The notes under the pieces are model-generated. The model was not told where the DNA came from. It saw only the letters and a program-made list of their open reading frames with translations, and ran no database searches. A stretch of 25,866 bases of DNA. Origin: a virus. The position numbers and the translations under genes were made by a program. Positions 1-8,862 of the stretch are shown here, in pieces; the stretch's first letter is position 1, and every line of letters starts with the position of its first letter. Location of the stretch: positions 1-25,866 of the IMG/VR virus record IMGVR_UViG_3300028388_005384. One strand, 5' to 3'.

Positions 1-635
1 TTACCAGGAAGTACAATTGTTACGTCAGCTGATTCTGAACCTGAACCATATACTTCAATCCCTTCACCACCGGTGATAGTCTGTACATAATTTCCAGTTG
101 TTTTTGTGCCAAGAGCGACTGCATCATTACCAATCTTAGTAGCTGTTACTGCGCCAGCACCAATTTTAGCAGCTGTGACAGCACTGTCTGCCAACTCCGT
201 GGTATCCACAACACCTGCATCTAGTGATGCGTTGAGTTCTACGTTGCCTGAACCATCAAATGAAACTGCTGATGCTGTAATGTCACCAGTAATCGAGAAG
301 TCACGTGCAGTAGTAAGTGTGTCTGCTTGTGATACGTTACCTGTGGATGCAATTGTAATTACACCGTCAGACTCCGTTACACTGACACCAGTACCACCTG
401 AGAACTGAATGGCATCATTAGAAAGCGATTCGTTATCTACTGTTAACGTAATAGTTGGATCAGCACCTGTTGTTGTAGTCAGGTTGTACTGATCGCCAGA
501 TACGTTAAAGACTGAGGATCCGTTAGAAGAGAATAACTTCTTATCGGGGATGTTAATTGCAAGTTCACCAGCCTCAAGAGAACCAGGAACACTACCAGGA
601 GTTAAACTTCTTTTAAGTTTAATTACAGAGGCCAT
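1..635 (-). CDS. Phage tail fibre-like structural protein, C-terminus outside the window
   Basis: An open frame of 211 full codons runs from an ATG at 635 to the window edge without a stop. The start is supported by a strong purine-rich Shine-Dalgarno (AAGGAAGG) just upstream. The N-terminus contains SLEAGELAINIPDKKLF, a motif typical of the N-terminal domain of phage tail fibre, appendage and major-tropism-determinant proteins. It is followed by a Ser/Thr/Gly/Ala-rich beta-repeat stretch (DTTELADSAVTAAKIG) of the kind found in fibre shafts. It probably belongs to a virion appendage and closes the fibre module downstream of the portal gene. A TATAAATA late-promoter box lies about 63 bp upstream, inside the preceding small gene. 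The receptor-binding end, if there is one, is not in view. Confidence 0.8.
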   Translation of the reverse strand, partial: MASVIKLKRSLTPGSVPGSLEAGELAINIPDKKLFSSNGSSVFNVSGDQYNLTTTTGADPTITLTVDNESLSNDAIQFSGGTGVSVTESDGVITIASTGNVSQADTLTTARDFSITGDITASAVSFDGSGNVELNASLDAGVVDTTELADSAVTAAKIGAGAVTATKIGNDAVALGTKTTGNYVQTITGGEGIEVYGSGSESADVTIVLPG

Positions 636-638
636 TAT

Positions 639-860
639 CTACCTTCCTTCTATAGTTTTTTTATGACTGAATCCAGTCACCTTATTTACTTTCTTCTTAT
701 TTATAATTTCATACTGATTTACTTTTTCTTCCAGATCTTTGTTCTCTCTTTCTAACATTACTATTCTTGTTTGAAGCATAGTATTATTTTGATCTAAATT
801 TTGAATTTTTTCTGAAAGTTGTTTAATGTATAACTCAAGAGCCTCTTCTTCCTTAGTCAC
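639..860 (-). CDS. Small coiled-coil protein of the fibre module
   Basis: A 73-residue protein, strongly charged, with a heptad-like coiled-coil pattern over roughly residues 5-55 (YIKQLSEKIQNL, then MLERENKDLEEKVNQY). It starts with GTG at 860, whose G is the last base of the TAG stop of the preceding gene (TAGTG), so translation is probably coupled. No known domain is recognised. Its place between two fibre genes suggests a fibre assembly factor, a trimerisation helper or a small structural part, but this is inferred from context only. The 3' part of the gene carries a TATAAATA box and a short hairpin that may serve the next gene. Confidence 0.65.
   Translation of the reverse strand: MTKEEEALELYIKQLSEKIQNLDQNNTMLQTRIVMLERENKDLEEKVNQYEIINKKKVNKVTGFSHKKTIEGR
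698..705 (-). promoter_or_regulatory. Exact TATAAATA box upstream of the partial fibre gene
   Basis: An exact late consensus inside the small coiled-coil gene, 63 nt before the ATG at 635. A 6-bp hairpin (TGACTG-GATT-CAGTCA, 679-664) follows it. The coding context (Ile-Asn-Lys codons) means chance cannot be excluded. Confidence 0.45.
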
Positions 861-1549
861 TAAAAATCACCACCATCTAGTTTGTCGAATTTAGGAACAC
901 CATCGCTCCCTATTTGCATTATCTGACCACTTGAACCACTTATAAAACCTAATACTGATGTGTTTGAGGCAAACATGACACCGTTTTCAGTAAATGAAGA
1001 TAGACCTGTTCCACCAAATTCAGTACCAAGTACGTTTTCTAATACTAAGTTTGTAATACTTACATTAGCAAAATTGTTATTATTTTGCTCTACTATTGCA
1101 GTGTTTAATTGGGTCTGATCTGGAGTACCATTTGCAGTATCAATTGATTTAATAGTACCTGCTTTGGTAATAACTACAGCTTTTGGCTCTTCTACATCCT
1201 CAGGCCTTCTCTCTGGAATAATTACGATAGAACCAGAATCTGCATCAGATTTTAATTGAGCCCCCCCGAGAACGATCGTGCCACCACTTAAATATAAATC
1301 ACGCCACGATAATTCAGGTGTACCTAAATCATAAGTAACATTGGCTGAAGGAACGATGCTTGTTGATACTGATTGAAGGTTTGCTTGATTGATATCAGAG
1401 AATTTAGCTAAACGGAATCCGCCTTGAGTCACACCATCGTGAACAATAGCAGTCTTGTGAGTAGTGTCGATAGTAATCTCACCATTAGCACCAGTAAACG
1501 TACTATGGTCTAGAGCTGTACCGCGTCTAAATCTGACTTCTATCGACAT
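860..1549 (-). CDS. Tail fibre-like protein with Mtd-N-type N-terminus
   Basis: A 229-residue protein. Its N-terminus (IEVRFRRGTALDHSTFTG, then NGEITIDTTHKTAIVHDG) matches the short beta-rich module found at the start of many phage fibre and appendage proteins (major tropism determinant N-terminal type, 'rRGT..eh..F.G..gEi.vDt..ktl.vhdG'). A Thr/Asn/Ser-rich beta region follows, and the tail is rich in Gly and Ser. The ATG at 1549 overlaps the upstream stop (TAATG), so the start is probably coupled. The coding strand has a run of seven G at 1267-1261, around residues 95-97, which is unusual in such AT-rich DNA. Its role is probably a virion appendage or fibre segment working with the collagen-like protein encoded just upstream. 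Confidence 0.75.
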   Translation of the reverse strand: MSIEVRFRRGTALDHSTFTGANGEITIDTTHKTAIVHDGVTQGGFRLAKFSDINQANLQSVSTSIVPSANVTYDLGTPELSWRDLYLSGGTIVLGGAQLKSDADSGSIVIIPERRPEDVEEPKAVVITKAGTIKSIDTANGTPDQTQLNTAIVEQNNNNFANVSITNLVLENVLGTEFGGTGLSSFTENGVMFASNTSVLGFISGSSGQIMQIGSDGVPKFDKLDGGDF

Positions 1550-2634
1550 TAATTAATTGTTCCGTAATTTTGCTGTATAGTTACTGGCGATGTAATAGAC
1601 CCATAATCGAAATCTCCTGAAACACTTTCACCCCCACCAGTAGACGATATTACAATATCATCATCTTCTATTCCAACCGATACGTTAGATCCACCTCTAA
1701 TTGTACGAAGTTGTAATATACTATTTATTTTAGATGAAAATAGCCCTGTACCAGTTCCAATATTATTTGCAGAAGTAACAAAACTAACTGAATTTGATAC
1801 TTGAAGATATGCATCTAACTGGTTATTTTCTACAAAATTGGTTGAATTGGCAACTAGTAAATAGTTATCCAATTGATCAGGTGAAACAAAATTAGCATTC
1901 GCCACTTGTAAGTAATTATCAAGCTCTGGTCTTTGTACAAACAATCCAGTGTTTGCTACTTCTAAGTATTTGTCAAGCTGAGGAATCTGATTATCATTTA
2001 TCGTACCAGTCAACTCATCAAAGGAAGAAGCACCACCTGCTCCACCAGATGCAGGAGCAAATTCAATCTTTCCAGTTGTTGAATTGTATTTGAGAAACAG
2101 TCCATTAGATAGATTAGAAGCGTCTACATCATCTAAATTTAAAAGTCTAACCTCACCAGACCCTGCATTCTTTGCATAAGCCATTCTAGTGACTTGGCTT
2201 GAGACAGTACCTTTGAATTCTTCAAATAATTTGAGGAGTTTATCTTCTACTGGTTTAACATCTGGTGATTGACCATCTTTACCATCTTTACCGGCAGGTC
2301 CTTCTGGTCCTTGAGGTCCTTGTGGACCAATGAGACCCTGAACACCCATAGGACCAATATCACCTTTGGGTCCTTGAGGACCTTCTGGACCTATCGGTCC
2401 TTGTTTTCCCTTAGGTCCTTGTCGACCTTTAGGACCTCTGTCACCTTTTTCGCCTTTGAACACCTGAATAGGTATAGGCTGATCAACTTCGTCAAGTTGA
2501 AGGAATTGAGTACCTGATCTAGAATCAAGTTCTTTTTCAAGCTCCTCTAATAGAGTGTCTTTGAGCTTGCTTTCTTCTTTTTTTAAGACACCTAGAAGTG
2601 CAGCAAGTAGTTTGGCCTTTTCAACTTCATTCAT
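1549..2634 (-). CDS. Collagen-like phage fibre protein
   Basis: A 361-residue protein in three parts. The first is a charged helical N-terminus (about residues 1-50, Lys/Glu/Leu-rich). The second is a run of 21 uninterrupted Gly-X-Y triplets at 2454-2266 (for example [19 protein letters not shown]), with Pro mostly at X and Lys or Gln often at Y. The third is a Ser/Asn-rich beta C-terminus with an approximate repeat of the form 'QLDNYLxVANxxxFV' seen at least four times. The triplets imply a trimeric collagen-type shaft, as known in phage fibres. I chose the ATG at 2634 over one 15 nt upstream because GAGGA sits 5 nt before it. It overlaps the end of gene 20 by 8 nt. Lys at Y positions could be a substrate for hydroxylation, and three 2OG oxygenases are encoded nearby. 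Confidence 0.85.
   Translation of the reverse strand: MNEVEKAKLLAALLGVLKKEESKLKDTLLEELEKELDSRSGTQFLQLDEVDQPIPIQVFKGEKGDRGPKGRQGPKGKQGPIGPEGPQGPKGDIGPMGVQGLIGPQGPQGPEGPAGKDGKDGQSPDVKPVEDKLLKLFEEFKGTVSSQVTRMAYAKNAGSGEVRLLNLDDVDASNLSNGLFLKYNSTTGKIEFAPASGGAGGASSFDELTGTINDNQIPQLDKYLEVANTGLFVQRPELDNYLQVANANFVSPDQLDNYLLVANSTNFVENNQLDAYLQVSNSVSFVTSANNIGTGTGLFSSKINSILQLRTIRGGSNVSVGIEDDDIVISSTGGGESVSGDFDYGSITSPVTIQQNYGTIN
2266..2454 (-). repeat. Collagen-like Gly-X-Y coding repeat (21 triplets)
   Basis: An uninterrupted run of 21 Gly-X-Y codon triplets within the fibre gene. On the plus strand it appears as repeated 'ggtccttnngg'-like units. Recombination or slippage between units could change the length of the shaft. 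Confidence 0.85.
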
Positions 2635-4270
2635 CGTCGTCCTCGACATAGGATGAAGTCATCGAGTTCATGAACTTAGTCATAGACTCTACGAGACGTT
2701 TCTCTTCTTCACTTATTGGTTTTGGTGATAATTCTTCATTTGTATCTGGTTGATTGTTAGAAGGTTGCTCTTCTCCTGAATCATACTCTACAGGTCCAAT
2801 ATTTCCCTCTTCATCACTAGCATCTCTTTCTGCAGCAATCTCTTGATCTACTGACTTGATCTCTTCTTCAGTCATATGAAGAACATTCTCGCGGACCCAC
2901 TTTAACGAATAATACTTGCCGATCAATGGATCAATCTCATTCGCGAGACGAAGTCTCTCTGTCATGATCTCATTCTGCTTCAATTCTTCAAAATGGTTGT
3001 CGTTAATAAAGTCAAAGTAAATTTGATTCTTCATTTCCGCCCATTCTTGTCTTGTCGTAATACCTTTGAGGACTAATTGAATCTCAAGTAGATCATCAAA
3101 CATATGAGAGAATCTATTGCGAAGTCTCTTAATGAACTTAGAAAACTTAAGTTCGTCTCTGGTAATCTCTGATGCTCTACCTAGGTTAAACTGATTGTCA
3201 GTTTCCATTCTAGTCATCGGTACGTTCAATGCTTTGTATAGCTTCTTGCGGAAGTAATCTACATCATCCATTTCACCGAGATTCTGACCACCTGGTAAAG
3301 TAGTAATCTCTGTACCCCTGCCACCTTCTCTACGAGGCAACCAAAAGTCCTCTAGCATTGTCATGAACTTACGATCATCACGAACTTCACCAGTCTGTGC
3401 ATCATATACTAAACGGTTCTTGTGCTTAATCATCATATCACGAAGATATTGCTCTGCCTTCATCTTTGGAAGGTTACCTACATCAATATAGAAGATTCGA
3501 CGTTCTGGAGCTCGAGATAAACGATAGATCACAGTAGCATCTTCAAGCATTCTAAGTTGGTTCAATGGCTTGATTGCTTTATGCATGTACCCAAGTACCA
3601 TATTGTTTCTAGCATCCATTAATCCTGAAGTAACAAGATTGATACTGTCCACTGCTATCTTGATACCTTGATTAGTAGATGTAATTCCTTTATGGTTGTA
3701 TAGAAAATATTCTTTATACTTCTTATACAATACGGCTCCAGTTCTTGGATCTTTTGTCTTAACTGGTTCTCGTATCTTACGAATCTTTCTTGGATCAATG
3801 TAACGAAGTTCTTTGATACCTTCGCGGGGATTCTCTTCATCAATAATGATATGGTGGTACATTCTTCCATCAACATACCACCTCTTGAAAAGCTCATATC
3901 CTCTATTACCAAAGTCCATTAACTTAAGTACGTTATCAAATTCTTCTCGGATTTTCTTTTTAACAGATTGGGGTTGTTTGAGATCATCAAGAACAATCTC
4001 AATAGGATATGCTTGGTCATCCATAATGATAGCTTCATTGACGATATCTTCAACAGCTGAATCTGCTTCAGGCTGGAGAGACATTTCGCGATATCGAGTA
4101 ACTAGCTCAGCTTCTGACTTAGCTGTTCCTTCGAGGTCGACATACGTGCCATATGAAGCACCAGGTGCAATTTCAACTGCGCCATCTTCGGTCTGAGGGG
4201 GGACAAAAGTTTCGAGCTCTTCAGTCTCTTTTTTGTCTGTACGAGTGATTTGAAAACCGAATAATTCCAT
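2627..4270 (-). CDS. 20: Portal vertex protein (T4 gp20 homologue)
   Basis: A 547-residue homologue of T4 gp20 (524 residues). Gp20 forms the dodecameric portal at one capsid vertex through which DNA is packaged and to which the neck and tail attach; it also initiates head assembly. Diagnostic stretches include [19 protein letters not shown] near the N-terminus, [15 protein letters not shown] in the middle, and [20 protein letters not shown] followed by [16 protein letters not shown] further on. The ATG at 4270 has GAGG six bases upstream; an in-frame TTG 12 nt earlier overlaps that ribosome site and is not needed. The acidic C-terminus (EEEKRL then DDDE) is usual for marine homologues. A late promoter and a hairpin precede the gene, so it can be transcribed separately from the tail genes. 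Fibre genes follow directly. Confidence 0.97.
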   Translation of the reverse strand: MELFGFQITRTDKKETEELETFVPPQTEDGAVEIAPGASYGTYVDLEGTAKSEAELVTRYREMSLQPEADSAVEDIVNEAIIMDDQAYPIEIVLDDLKQPQSVKKKIREEFDNVLKLMDFGNRGYELFKRWYVDGRMYHHIIIDEENPREGIKELRYIDPRKIRKIREPVKTKDPRTGAVLYKKYKEYFLYNHKGITSTNQGIKIAVDSINLVTSGLMDARNNMVLGYMHKAIKPLNQLRMLEDATVIYRLSRAPERRIFYIDVGNLPKMKAEQYLRDMMIKHKNRLVYDAQTGEVRDDRKFMTMLEDFWLPRREGGRGTEITTLPGGQNLGEMDDVDYFRKKLYKALNVPMTRMETDNQFNLGRASEITRDELKFSKFIKRLRNRFSHMFDDLLEIQLVLKGITTRQEWAEMKNQIYFDFINDNHFEELKQNEIMTERLRLANEIDPLIGKYYSLKWVRENVLHMTEEEIKSVDQEIAAERDASDEEGNIGPVEYDSGEEQPSNNQPDTNEELSPKPISEEEKRLVESMTKFMNSMTSSYVEDDDE

Positions 4271-4280
4271 TGTATTCCTC

Positions 4281-4322
4281 AAAAAGATAATAGGAGGTCA
4301 GATATATTTATCTCACCTCCTA
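4281..4322 (-). terminator. Rho-independent terminator-like hairpin upstream of gene 20
   Basis: On the minus strand an 8-bp perfect inverted repeat, TAGGAGGT (4322-4315) and ACCTCCTA (4298-4291), extends inward by a further 5 bp after one C-C mismatch, leaving a 4-nt loop. It is followed by TTATCTTTTT. It begins 19 nt after the stop of the preceding gene. The shape fits an intrinsic terminator for the gp18-gp19 transcript. The same segment contains the late promoter box for gene 20. Confidence 0.65.
4305..4312 (-). promoter_or_regulatory. T4-type late promoter box for gene 20 (GATAAATA)
   Basis: GATAAATA on the minus strand matches the T4 late consensus TATAAATA at 7 of 8 bases. It lies 35 nt upstream of the gene 20 ATG, a suitable distance for a short leader. 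It sits inside the hairpin described for this intergenic stretch. Confidence 0.65.
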
Positions 4323-4341
4323 CTCACATAATAATTCTCTG

Positions 4342-4764
4342 TTAAAGGGCGAAAATTTTACTTGCGCCGTCAGAGAATCTAACTGTAATATCACCACCGT
4401 TTGGTAAAATAGGAAGACCAGTTGCTGTATCAATATATGCAATCAATCTAGAAGTTGTTTGATCCGTCCCATCATTTTCTGCATCACCGGTGTTATGATA
4501 CAAGATTAATGCTTCAGAGTTAGCACCTGATACTGTGGTAAAAGTTGCGTCCGCCGCATCAAAAACACCAGCTGTAATGCTTTTACTAGTCAAATTTACC
4601 GTTGAAACCACGGCAGTGTTTGGGACATCAGCTCTGTCTTCATGAGATGTATTAAATGAATATACATCAGTATCAATCAATGCCATCGTAATTGTATTAG
4701 ATGACATATTCAAATTCCCAGCTAGAAAGTCTTCCTTCGCTTTGGGATACAGCTGGTTAGCCAT
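4342..4764 (-). CDS. Conserved phage structural-type protein of unknown function
   Basis: A 140-residue protein with AGGAG seven bases before its ATG. The N-terminus (MANQLYPKAKEDFLAGNLNM) and the pattern 'itmALIDTdvYsf..sHed..dvp' are of a type often found as a small neighbour of tail or head genes in marine phages. The rest is beta-rich (Thr/Ser/Asp), ending in ITVRFSDGASKIFAL. It lies between tail tube and portal genes and shares their reading direction, so a virion part (a head or tail decoration or accessory protein) is likely. No enzyme motif is seen, and I do not recognise a T4 counterpart. Confidence 0.75.
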   Translation of the reverse strand: MANQLYPKAKEDFLAGNLNMSSNTITMALIDTDVYSFNTSHEDRADVPNTAVVSTVNLTSKSITAGVFDAADATFTTVSGANSEALILYHNTGDAENDGTDQTTSRLIAYIDTATGLPILPNGGDITVRFSDGASKIFAL

Positions 4765-4778
4765 TAATTACTCCTAAA

Positions 4779-5363
4779 TTATAAAGGTATAGTTGCTGTA
4801 ATACTGAGCGATGCACCAGCATTATCATCAGCTAATTCCCAGTAATCGTATGCCCACGTTACTGTAAATTCTTCAATTGCATCAGTACCCCAATCAAGAT
4901 CGATAGGAGCAATTACAGATGGATAGAATCCTACAAATCTATATGTTCTAATAGGATTTCCTTGCTTTCCATATTGAATTACCAATGCTTCTGTTGCTTT
5001 ATAGCTTTCAGGGCCAGCAAAAGCTCCATCTCTAACATTGGTTTCATTGTCGTTAATCTTACGGTGCCAATCTTCCAAAGCAGCTCGGATTGCAAAGTCT
5101 TCATCATTCATGACTGTAGTTGTCCAGTCATCGAAAACTCTGTTACCAGCCACTTTAATCTGACGACCAAAGTAAGGTACAATAATTGGGTTAATTGTAG
5201 AACCAGGTAGCTGCGAAGCACGAACCATATATCTTGACTTGTTTGTCAAGTTATTTCCACCAAGTACGCCTGTTGGAATATCGTTGATTCTTACTTCGAA
5301 CAGGGAGGGGCGAGCCCCTCCAAAGTCTAGTTCACCTCTAAAATCGTTAACGTTGAACGCCAT
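4779..5363 (-). CDS. 19: Tail tube protein (T4 gp19 homologue)
   Basis: A 194-residue homologue of T4 gp19 (163 residues). Gp19 polymerises into the inner tail tube through which DNA passes. The N-terminus MAFNVNDFRGELDFGGARP followed by SLFEVRI is characteristic of the marine T4-like family, as are RASQLPGSTINPIIVPYFGR and VTWAYDYWEL near the end. AAAGGAG lies seven bases before the ATG, and the gene begins 12 nt after the sheath gene, so the two are cotranscribed. The extra length over T4 is mostly in internal loops and the C-terminus. Confidence 0.95.
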   Translation of the reverse strand: MAFNVNDFRGELDFGGARPSLFEVRINDIPTGVLGGNNLTNKSRYMVRASQLPGSTINPIIVPYFGRQIKVAGNRVFDDWTTTVMNDEDFAIRAALEDWHRKINDNETNVRDGAFAGPESYKATEALVIQYGKQGNPIRTYRFVGFYPSVIAPIDLDWGTDAIEEFTVTWAYDYWELADDNAGASLSITATIPL

Positions 5364-5375
5364 TTGTTAGCTCCT

Positions 5376-7145
5376 TTATACCGCGCCTACTACTTCTGAG
5401 AATTCAACACCAGTTCTAACCGCTACAAAGTTCTGTACATCTCTTAAAAACGGTCTCACCAAATTAACAAACTGGGTTCTCGTTACCTCATCATTGAATT
5501 CAAACAATTGACCTTGTGCTGCTGCAGCAATTGCTTTTTCCAATGTGATAAACAATCTTCTAACATTAATTCTGTCGAATGCGCTTGGCAATGCTAGAAG
5601 TGTCTTATCTCCGAATAGTACGGTTCCCTGTCCAGGGAATGATGTTACTGGATTGATCCCATTCTTATATAGGATGTCACGGTCAGCTTTTCTTGGATTG
5701 TAAGCAAGTTTGATTACATTCTTTATCTGACCCCTCTGGAATCCAGCTGGAGAGAACCAAGGATCTCTAATAAGATCTGTTTGAGCGATTGTACCAGCAA
5801 CGTCTCCGTTCAGTGGAACATATCTGTATACATCGTTATACTTGTCATACTGATACTTCCAACCACTATCCATTGTAGCATATGAAGTTGATGGCAACAA
5901 GTTTCTGTATGCAACAATGTCTTCTTGTTCTGCACCATCGTAACTTGAGTTGTCTACAACATCTGCTCTCTCAGGTGATAATGTAACAACAAGATCACGT
6001 CTTACCTCTGCGATATTGTTAATCAAATGTGTTGCAATAGTTTGGTTAGCACCAGATCCAATCAAGATACCGATATCTACATCTTCAGAAGATCTGAACA
6101 AGTCATATCCTTTGATGATTTCTCCGTTAGTTGGAGCAGAACCATCAGCACCACCTGTGAACGACTGTGTCTGAGGCAATGTATCGCCAGTAAATGTTGA
6201 AGAAGCTGCTGAACCAGCATTTGTGTTGTCATCATTGTGCTTAGCAAACCAAACATAAGATGACTGCTGATTGATTACGTTTTTGTAATAATTTGTAGAT
6301 CCATTTTCGGTCTTTGCATCATTTGCAAATGAAACACCTTCGAATCTTTCGATTACCTGACCTCTTGTTCCTGTCCACTCGCCATCTTCATCAATGACTG
6401 CAACGTGTAACATATCATTTGAACCACCACGAGTAGTTGCAAATGCAGTAGTTGAAGGTGCTCTATCGAAAAAGTTAAAGTATTCCCAACGTCTTTCGAG
6501 ACCGTCAAGTGTTGTTACTGTGTTTCCAGTATAAGATGTTTCTAGTGTAGCTGTGTTTCCTGCAACAGCTGAAACTCTAATTACTTCTCTATCAGGACCA
6601 AGTACCAGCTGATCGCCAACAACAAGTTCTGAAGCAAGGTTAGCTCCAAAAGTAACTGTTGTTCCACCGTTTGTCACACTGTACGTGTTAGACAATGTGG
6701 AAGAAAATGCGTCTGAACTAGGGCAAACTGAAATCTTCAATGAGTTGCCCAAGGCTCCTGGGAATTTTGCAACCCACTCACCAACATTGTCAGTAAATCC
6801 TGAACTAAAGTTTTCTTCGTAATGATCTTCGTTCTTAACTAAAACTGTGTTTGCAGCATCAACAGTCGCGTTCAGTGTGTCAGATTCATTAACAACTCGA
6901 ACAACAAACAATTGATTGGTATAAGCTAGGAAGTTTGCAGCCGAGAAAAAGTCAGTTGCAGTATCATTATTGGGTGTTTGAAAATTAGATACTAAGCGAT
7001 CTTCTGAGTCAATTACAACTCTCTGCTTTACTGGTCCCCAACGAAAACGACCAGCTAGTCCGCCGGCCGTGGTTTGCACCGCCGGGACAACGGCAGTAAG
7101 ATCGATTTCACTTACATTTACACCTGGTGAAACCTGAAATGCCAT
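5376..7145 (-). CDS. 18: Contractile tail sheath protein (T4 gp18 homologue)
   Basis: A 589-residue homologue of T4 gp18 (659 residues), the subunit of the contractile sheath around the tail tube. The N-terminus (VSPGVNVSEIDLTAVVPA) and the following GGLAGRFRWGPVKQRVVI are the usual start of phage sheath proteins. The conserved C-terminal half has DPWFSPAGFQRGQIKNV, YKNGINPVTSFPGQGTVLFG and NVRRLFITLEKAI, which belong to the domain that interlocks with the tube and neighbouring subunits. AGGAG precedes the ATG, and an exact late promoter box lies 38 nt upstream. The shorter length than T4 reflects smaller surface insertions, common in marine relatives. Confidence 0.97.
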   Translation of the reverse strand: MAFQVSPGVNVSEIDLTAVVPAVQTTAGGLAGRFRWGPVKQRVVIDSEDRLVSNFQTPNNDTATDFFSAANFLAYTNQLFVVRVVNESDTLNATVDAANTVLVKNEDHYEENFSSGFTDNVGEWVAKFPGALGNSLKISVCPSSDAFSSTLSNTYSVTNGGTTVTFGANLASELVVGDQLVLGPDREVIRVSAVAGNTATLETSYTGNTVTTLDGLERRWEYFNFFDRAPSTTAFATTRGGSNDMLHVAVIDEDGEWTGTRGQVIERFEGVSFANDAKTENGSTNYYKNVINQQSSYVWFAKHNDDNTNAGSAASSTFTGDTLPQTQSFTGGADGSAPTNGEIIKGYDLFRSSEDVDIGILIGSGANQTIATHLINNIAEVRRDLVVTLSPERADVVDNSSYDGAEQEDIVAYRNLLPSTSYATMDSGWKYQYDKYNDVYRYVPLNGDVAGTIAQTDLIRDPWFSPAGFQRGQIKNVIKLAYNPRKADRDILYKNGINPVTSFPGQGTVLFGDKTLLALPSAFDRINVRRLFITLEKAIAAAAQGQLFEFNDEVTRTQFVNLVRPFLRDVQNFVAVRTGVEFSEVVGAV

Positions 7146-7182
7146 GTTATCTTCTCCTTGACATAAATTTAAATTCTATTTG

Positions 7183-7190
7183 TATTTATA
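7183..7190 (-). promoter_or_regulatory. T4-type late promoter (exact TATAAATA) for gene 18
   Basis: The minus strand reads TATAAATACAAATAG in the 48-nt gap between genes 17 and 18. The box is identical to the T4 late consensus and ends 38 nt before the gene 18 start codon. This placement suits high late expression of sheath and tube. Confidence 0.8.
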
Positions 7191-7193
7191 ATT

Positions 7194-8810
7194 TTACATA
7201 TTTGCTTCGTTAGGCAGTGTATAACCAAGAGGAGAATATTCTTCTTCATGAATGTCATGACCATCATCTATGATACCAAAAGGGAGGACATCGTCTTCAA
7301 TCATTCTTTGATTTTCTATATACAGTTTAGATCTAATGTCACTGTCAGTTATTTCTATAAAATATTCCTGCCTTACGAGCCATGAAAATAAAACTGTACA
7401 CATGACTAGATCATCATGGTATCCTTCATCAGCTTGATAGCTTGTTCCTTTACTTATAAAAACACTTAACTCTTGAATAATATCGTAATCATTCAGTATT
7501 AACTTATCTTTCTCTACCAGATCCTTGAGATGAGAGCAACCGACTCTTTTTACAGTTTTTGTAGTTTTGACACCCATGTTTACTCTTCCACCAAATCCAG
7601 CGCCTACCTGCTGACCACCTCTTCCTCTAGGTGTTGTGGAAAGAATATTTTCGTATTCGAGATCCTGATGTAAAATAGACGATACTTGTTCACCCAAGTC
7701 ATTTAATTCTATTAACACATACGCATCGTTGTATGTTTTTGCTATACTTTCCAATACATTTGGAAAAATAAGAGGAGATATGTCCTTTGATCTATATTTT
7801 CCTACAATTTTGTACGGTATGTCAGAAATGTCAAAAACTACAGTTGCACTATAATCTAACCCAACTCCCCTCGAAGTATCAACTACCATCAAATAAATGT
7901 TATCTTTTTTAGGTTCTTCATAACAATCAAAACCATTCTTTGATGATATAGGCTTTTTAAAAGTTAACTGTCTAAGTTTACTTGGGTGGATCAATGTATT
8001 AGAAGATCCAAGAAACTCGCACTCAAACTCTTGTCTAAATTGTTCTTGAGATGTGTTCTTGATTGTTTCTTCTTTCCACTTTTCATCACGACCTGGAACA
8101 TCTGACCAATGGATATCTACTCTTGCATAGTTGTTACGTCCTTCCTCACTGTCGACCCAAATCTTATAGAACATGTTCATTCCATTTGGAGTAGAGGTGA
8201 TGATTACCTTAGAACTTGTACCAGATGAAATTGTTGGAAATACAGAAGCAAAAAACTCTTCTTGTAGATTGTTTGGTACGAATGCAAACTCATCAAGATA
8301 GATTAGGTTCTGAGATGTACCTCGAATTGCTGAAGAAGATGTTGCTGATGCAAGAATCTCTGATCCATTCTCTAATCGAATGTTCCCCTTGTTCCATTCT
8401 TCTACGCCTTGCTGCATCCATTTTGGAAGCCATTCGTATGCAAGCTGGATTCGTCCAAGGATCTCTCGAGCCTGTGCCATCTTGTTGGCAAGGATAGCGA
8501 CTGAGTACTGTTCTGTGAAGAGGATCTTCCATAAGATATACGCAGCTACAGTAGTCGTCTTACCAACCTGTCTAGGGAGCTTACAGATAGAGAAACGGTT
8601 GTCGTCAAACGTATTGACCATTTGTTCCTGGAAGTCCCACAGATCAAAGTCAATTAGACCTTTGTCAACGTTCACGATCTTTACATAGTTTTTGATAAAA
8701 TAAACAAGGTCTTTAGAACATTTGACATATTCGTGAACGTCTTCCTGAGTAAACTCTACAGGAACACCTACCCGTTTTAGATTTTTATTTCCAAGATATG
8801 TCTCAGACAT
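7194..8810 (-). CDS. 17: Terminase large subunit (T4 gp17 homologue)
   Basis: A 538-residue homologue of T4 gp17 (610 residues), the packaging ATPase and headful nuclease that docks on the portal. ATPase motifs are visible: Walker A LPRQVGKTTT (Lys84), Walker B LIYLDEFAF (Asp173, catalytic Glu174) and the coupling motif TSTPNG (205-210). The RNase-H-fold nuclease domain shows MVVDTSRG (Asp311), VLIELNDLG (Glu368) and GYHDDLVM (Asp466/467), matching the acidic metal-binding set of the family. AAGG lies upstream of the ATG. The gene follows the small subunit after a 52-nt gap in which I see no clear promoter. No catalytic residue appears to be missing. Confidence 0.97.
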   Translation of the reverse strand: MSETYLGNKNLKRVGVPVEFTQEDVHEYVKCSKDLVYFIKNYVKIVNVDKGLIDFDLWDFQEQMVNTFDDNRFSICKLPRQVGKTTTVAAYILWKILFTEQYSVAILANKMAQAREILGRIQLAYEWLPKWMQQGVEEWNKGNIRLENGSEILASATSSSAIRGTSQNLIYLDEFAFVPNNLQEEFFASVFPTISSGTSSKVIITSTPNGMNMFYKIWVDSEEGRNNYARVDIHWSDVPGRDEKWKEETIKNTSQEQFRQEFECEFLGSSNTLIHPSKLRQLTFKKPISSKNGFDCYEEPKKDNIYLMVVDTSRGVGLDYSATVVFDISDIPYKIVGKYRSKDISPLIFPNVLESIAKTYNDAYVLIELNDLGEQVSSILHQDLEYENILSTTPRGRGGQQVGAGFGGRVNMGVKTTKTVKRVGCSHLKDLVEKDKLILNDYDIIQELSVFISKGTSYQADEGYHDDLVMCTVLFSWLVRQEYFIEITDSDIRSKLYIENQRMIEDDVLPFGIIDDGHDIHEEEYSPLGYTLPNEANM

Positions 8811-8862
8811 GTTGACCTTTTTTCAATCACGAGTATAATTAGCGGTGTAGCCGATATAAGAA

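Noticed and set aside
3813-4196. Plus-strand open frame opposite gene 20
   Set aside because: Lies wholly within the well-supported portal gene and resembles no known protein; an antisense shadow.
7141-7193. Inverted repeat around the gene 18 late promoter, as for genes 13 and 20
   Set aside because: Only short AT-only matches (ATAAAT with ATTTAT) can be paired, which is expected by chance in such AT-rich sequence.
8811-8862. Possible promoter or terminator between genes 16 and 17
   Set aside because: No late box, no sigma-70 hexamer pair and no stable hairpin with a T run could be found in the 52-nt gap.
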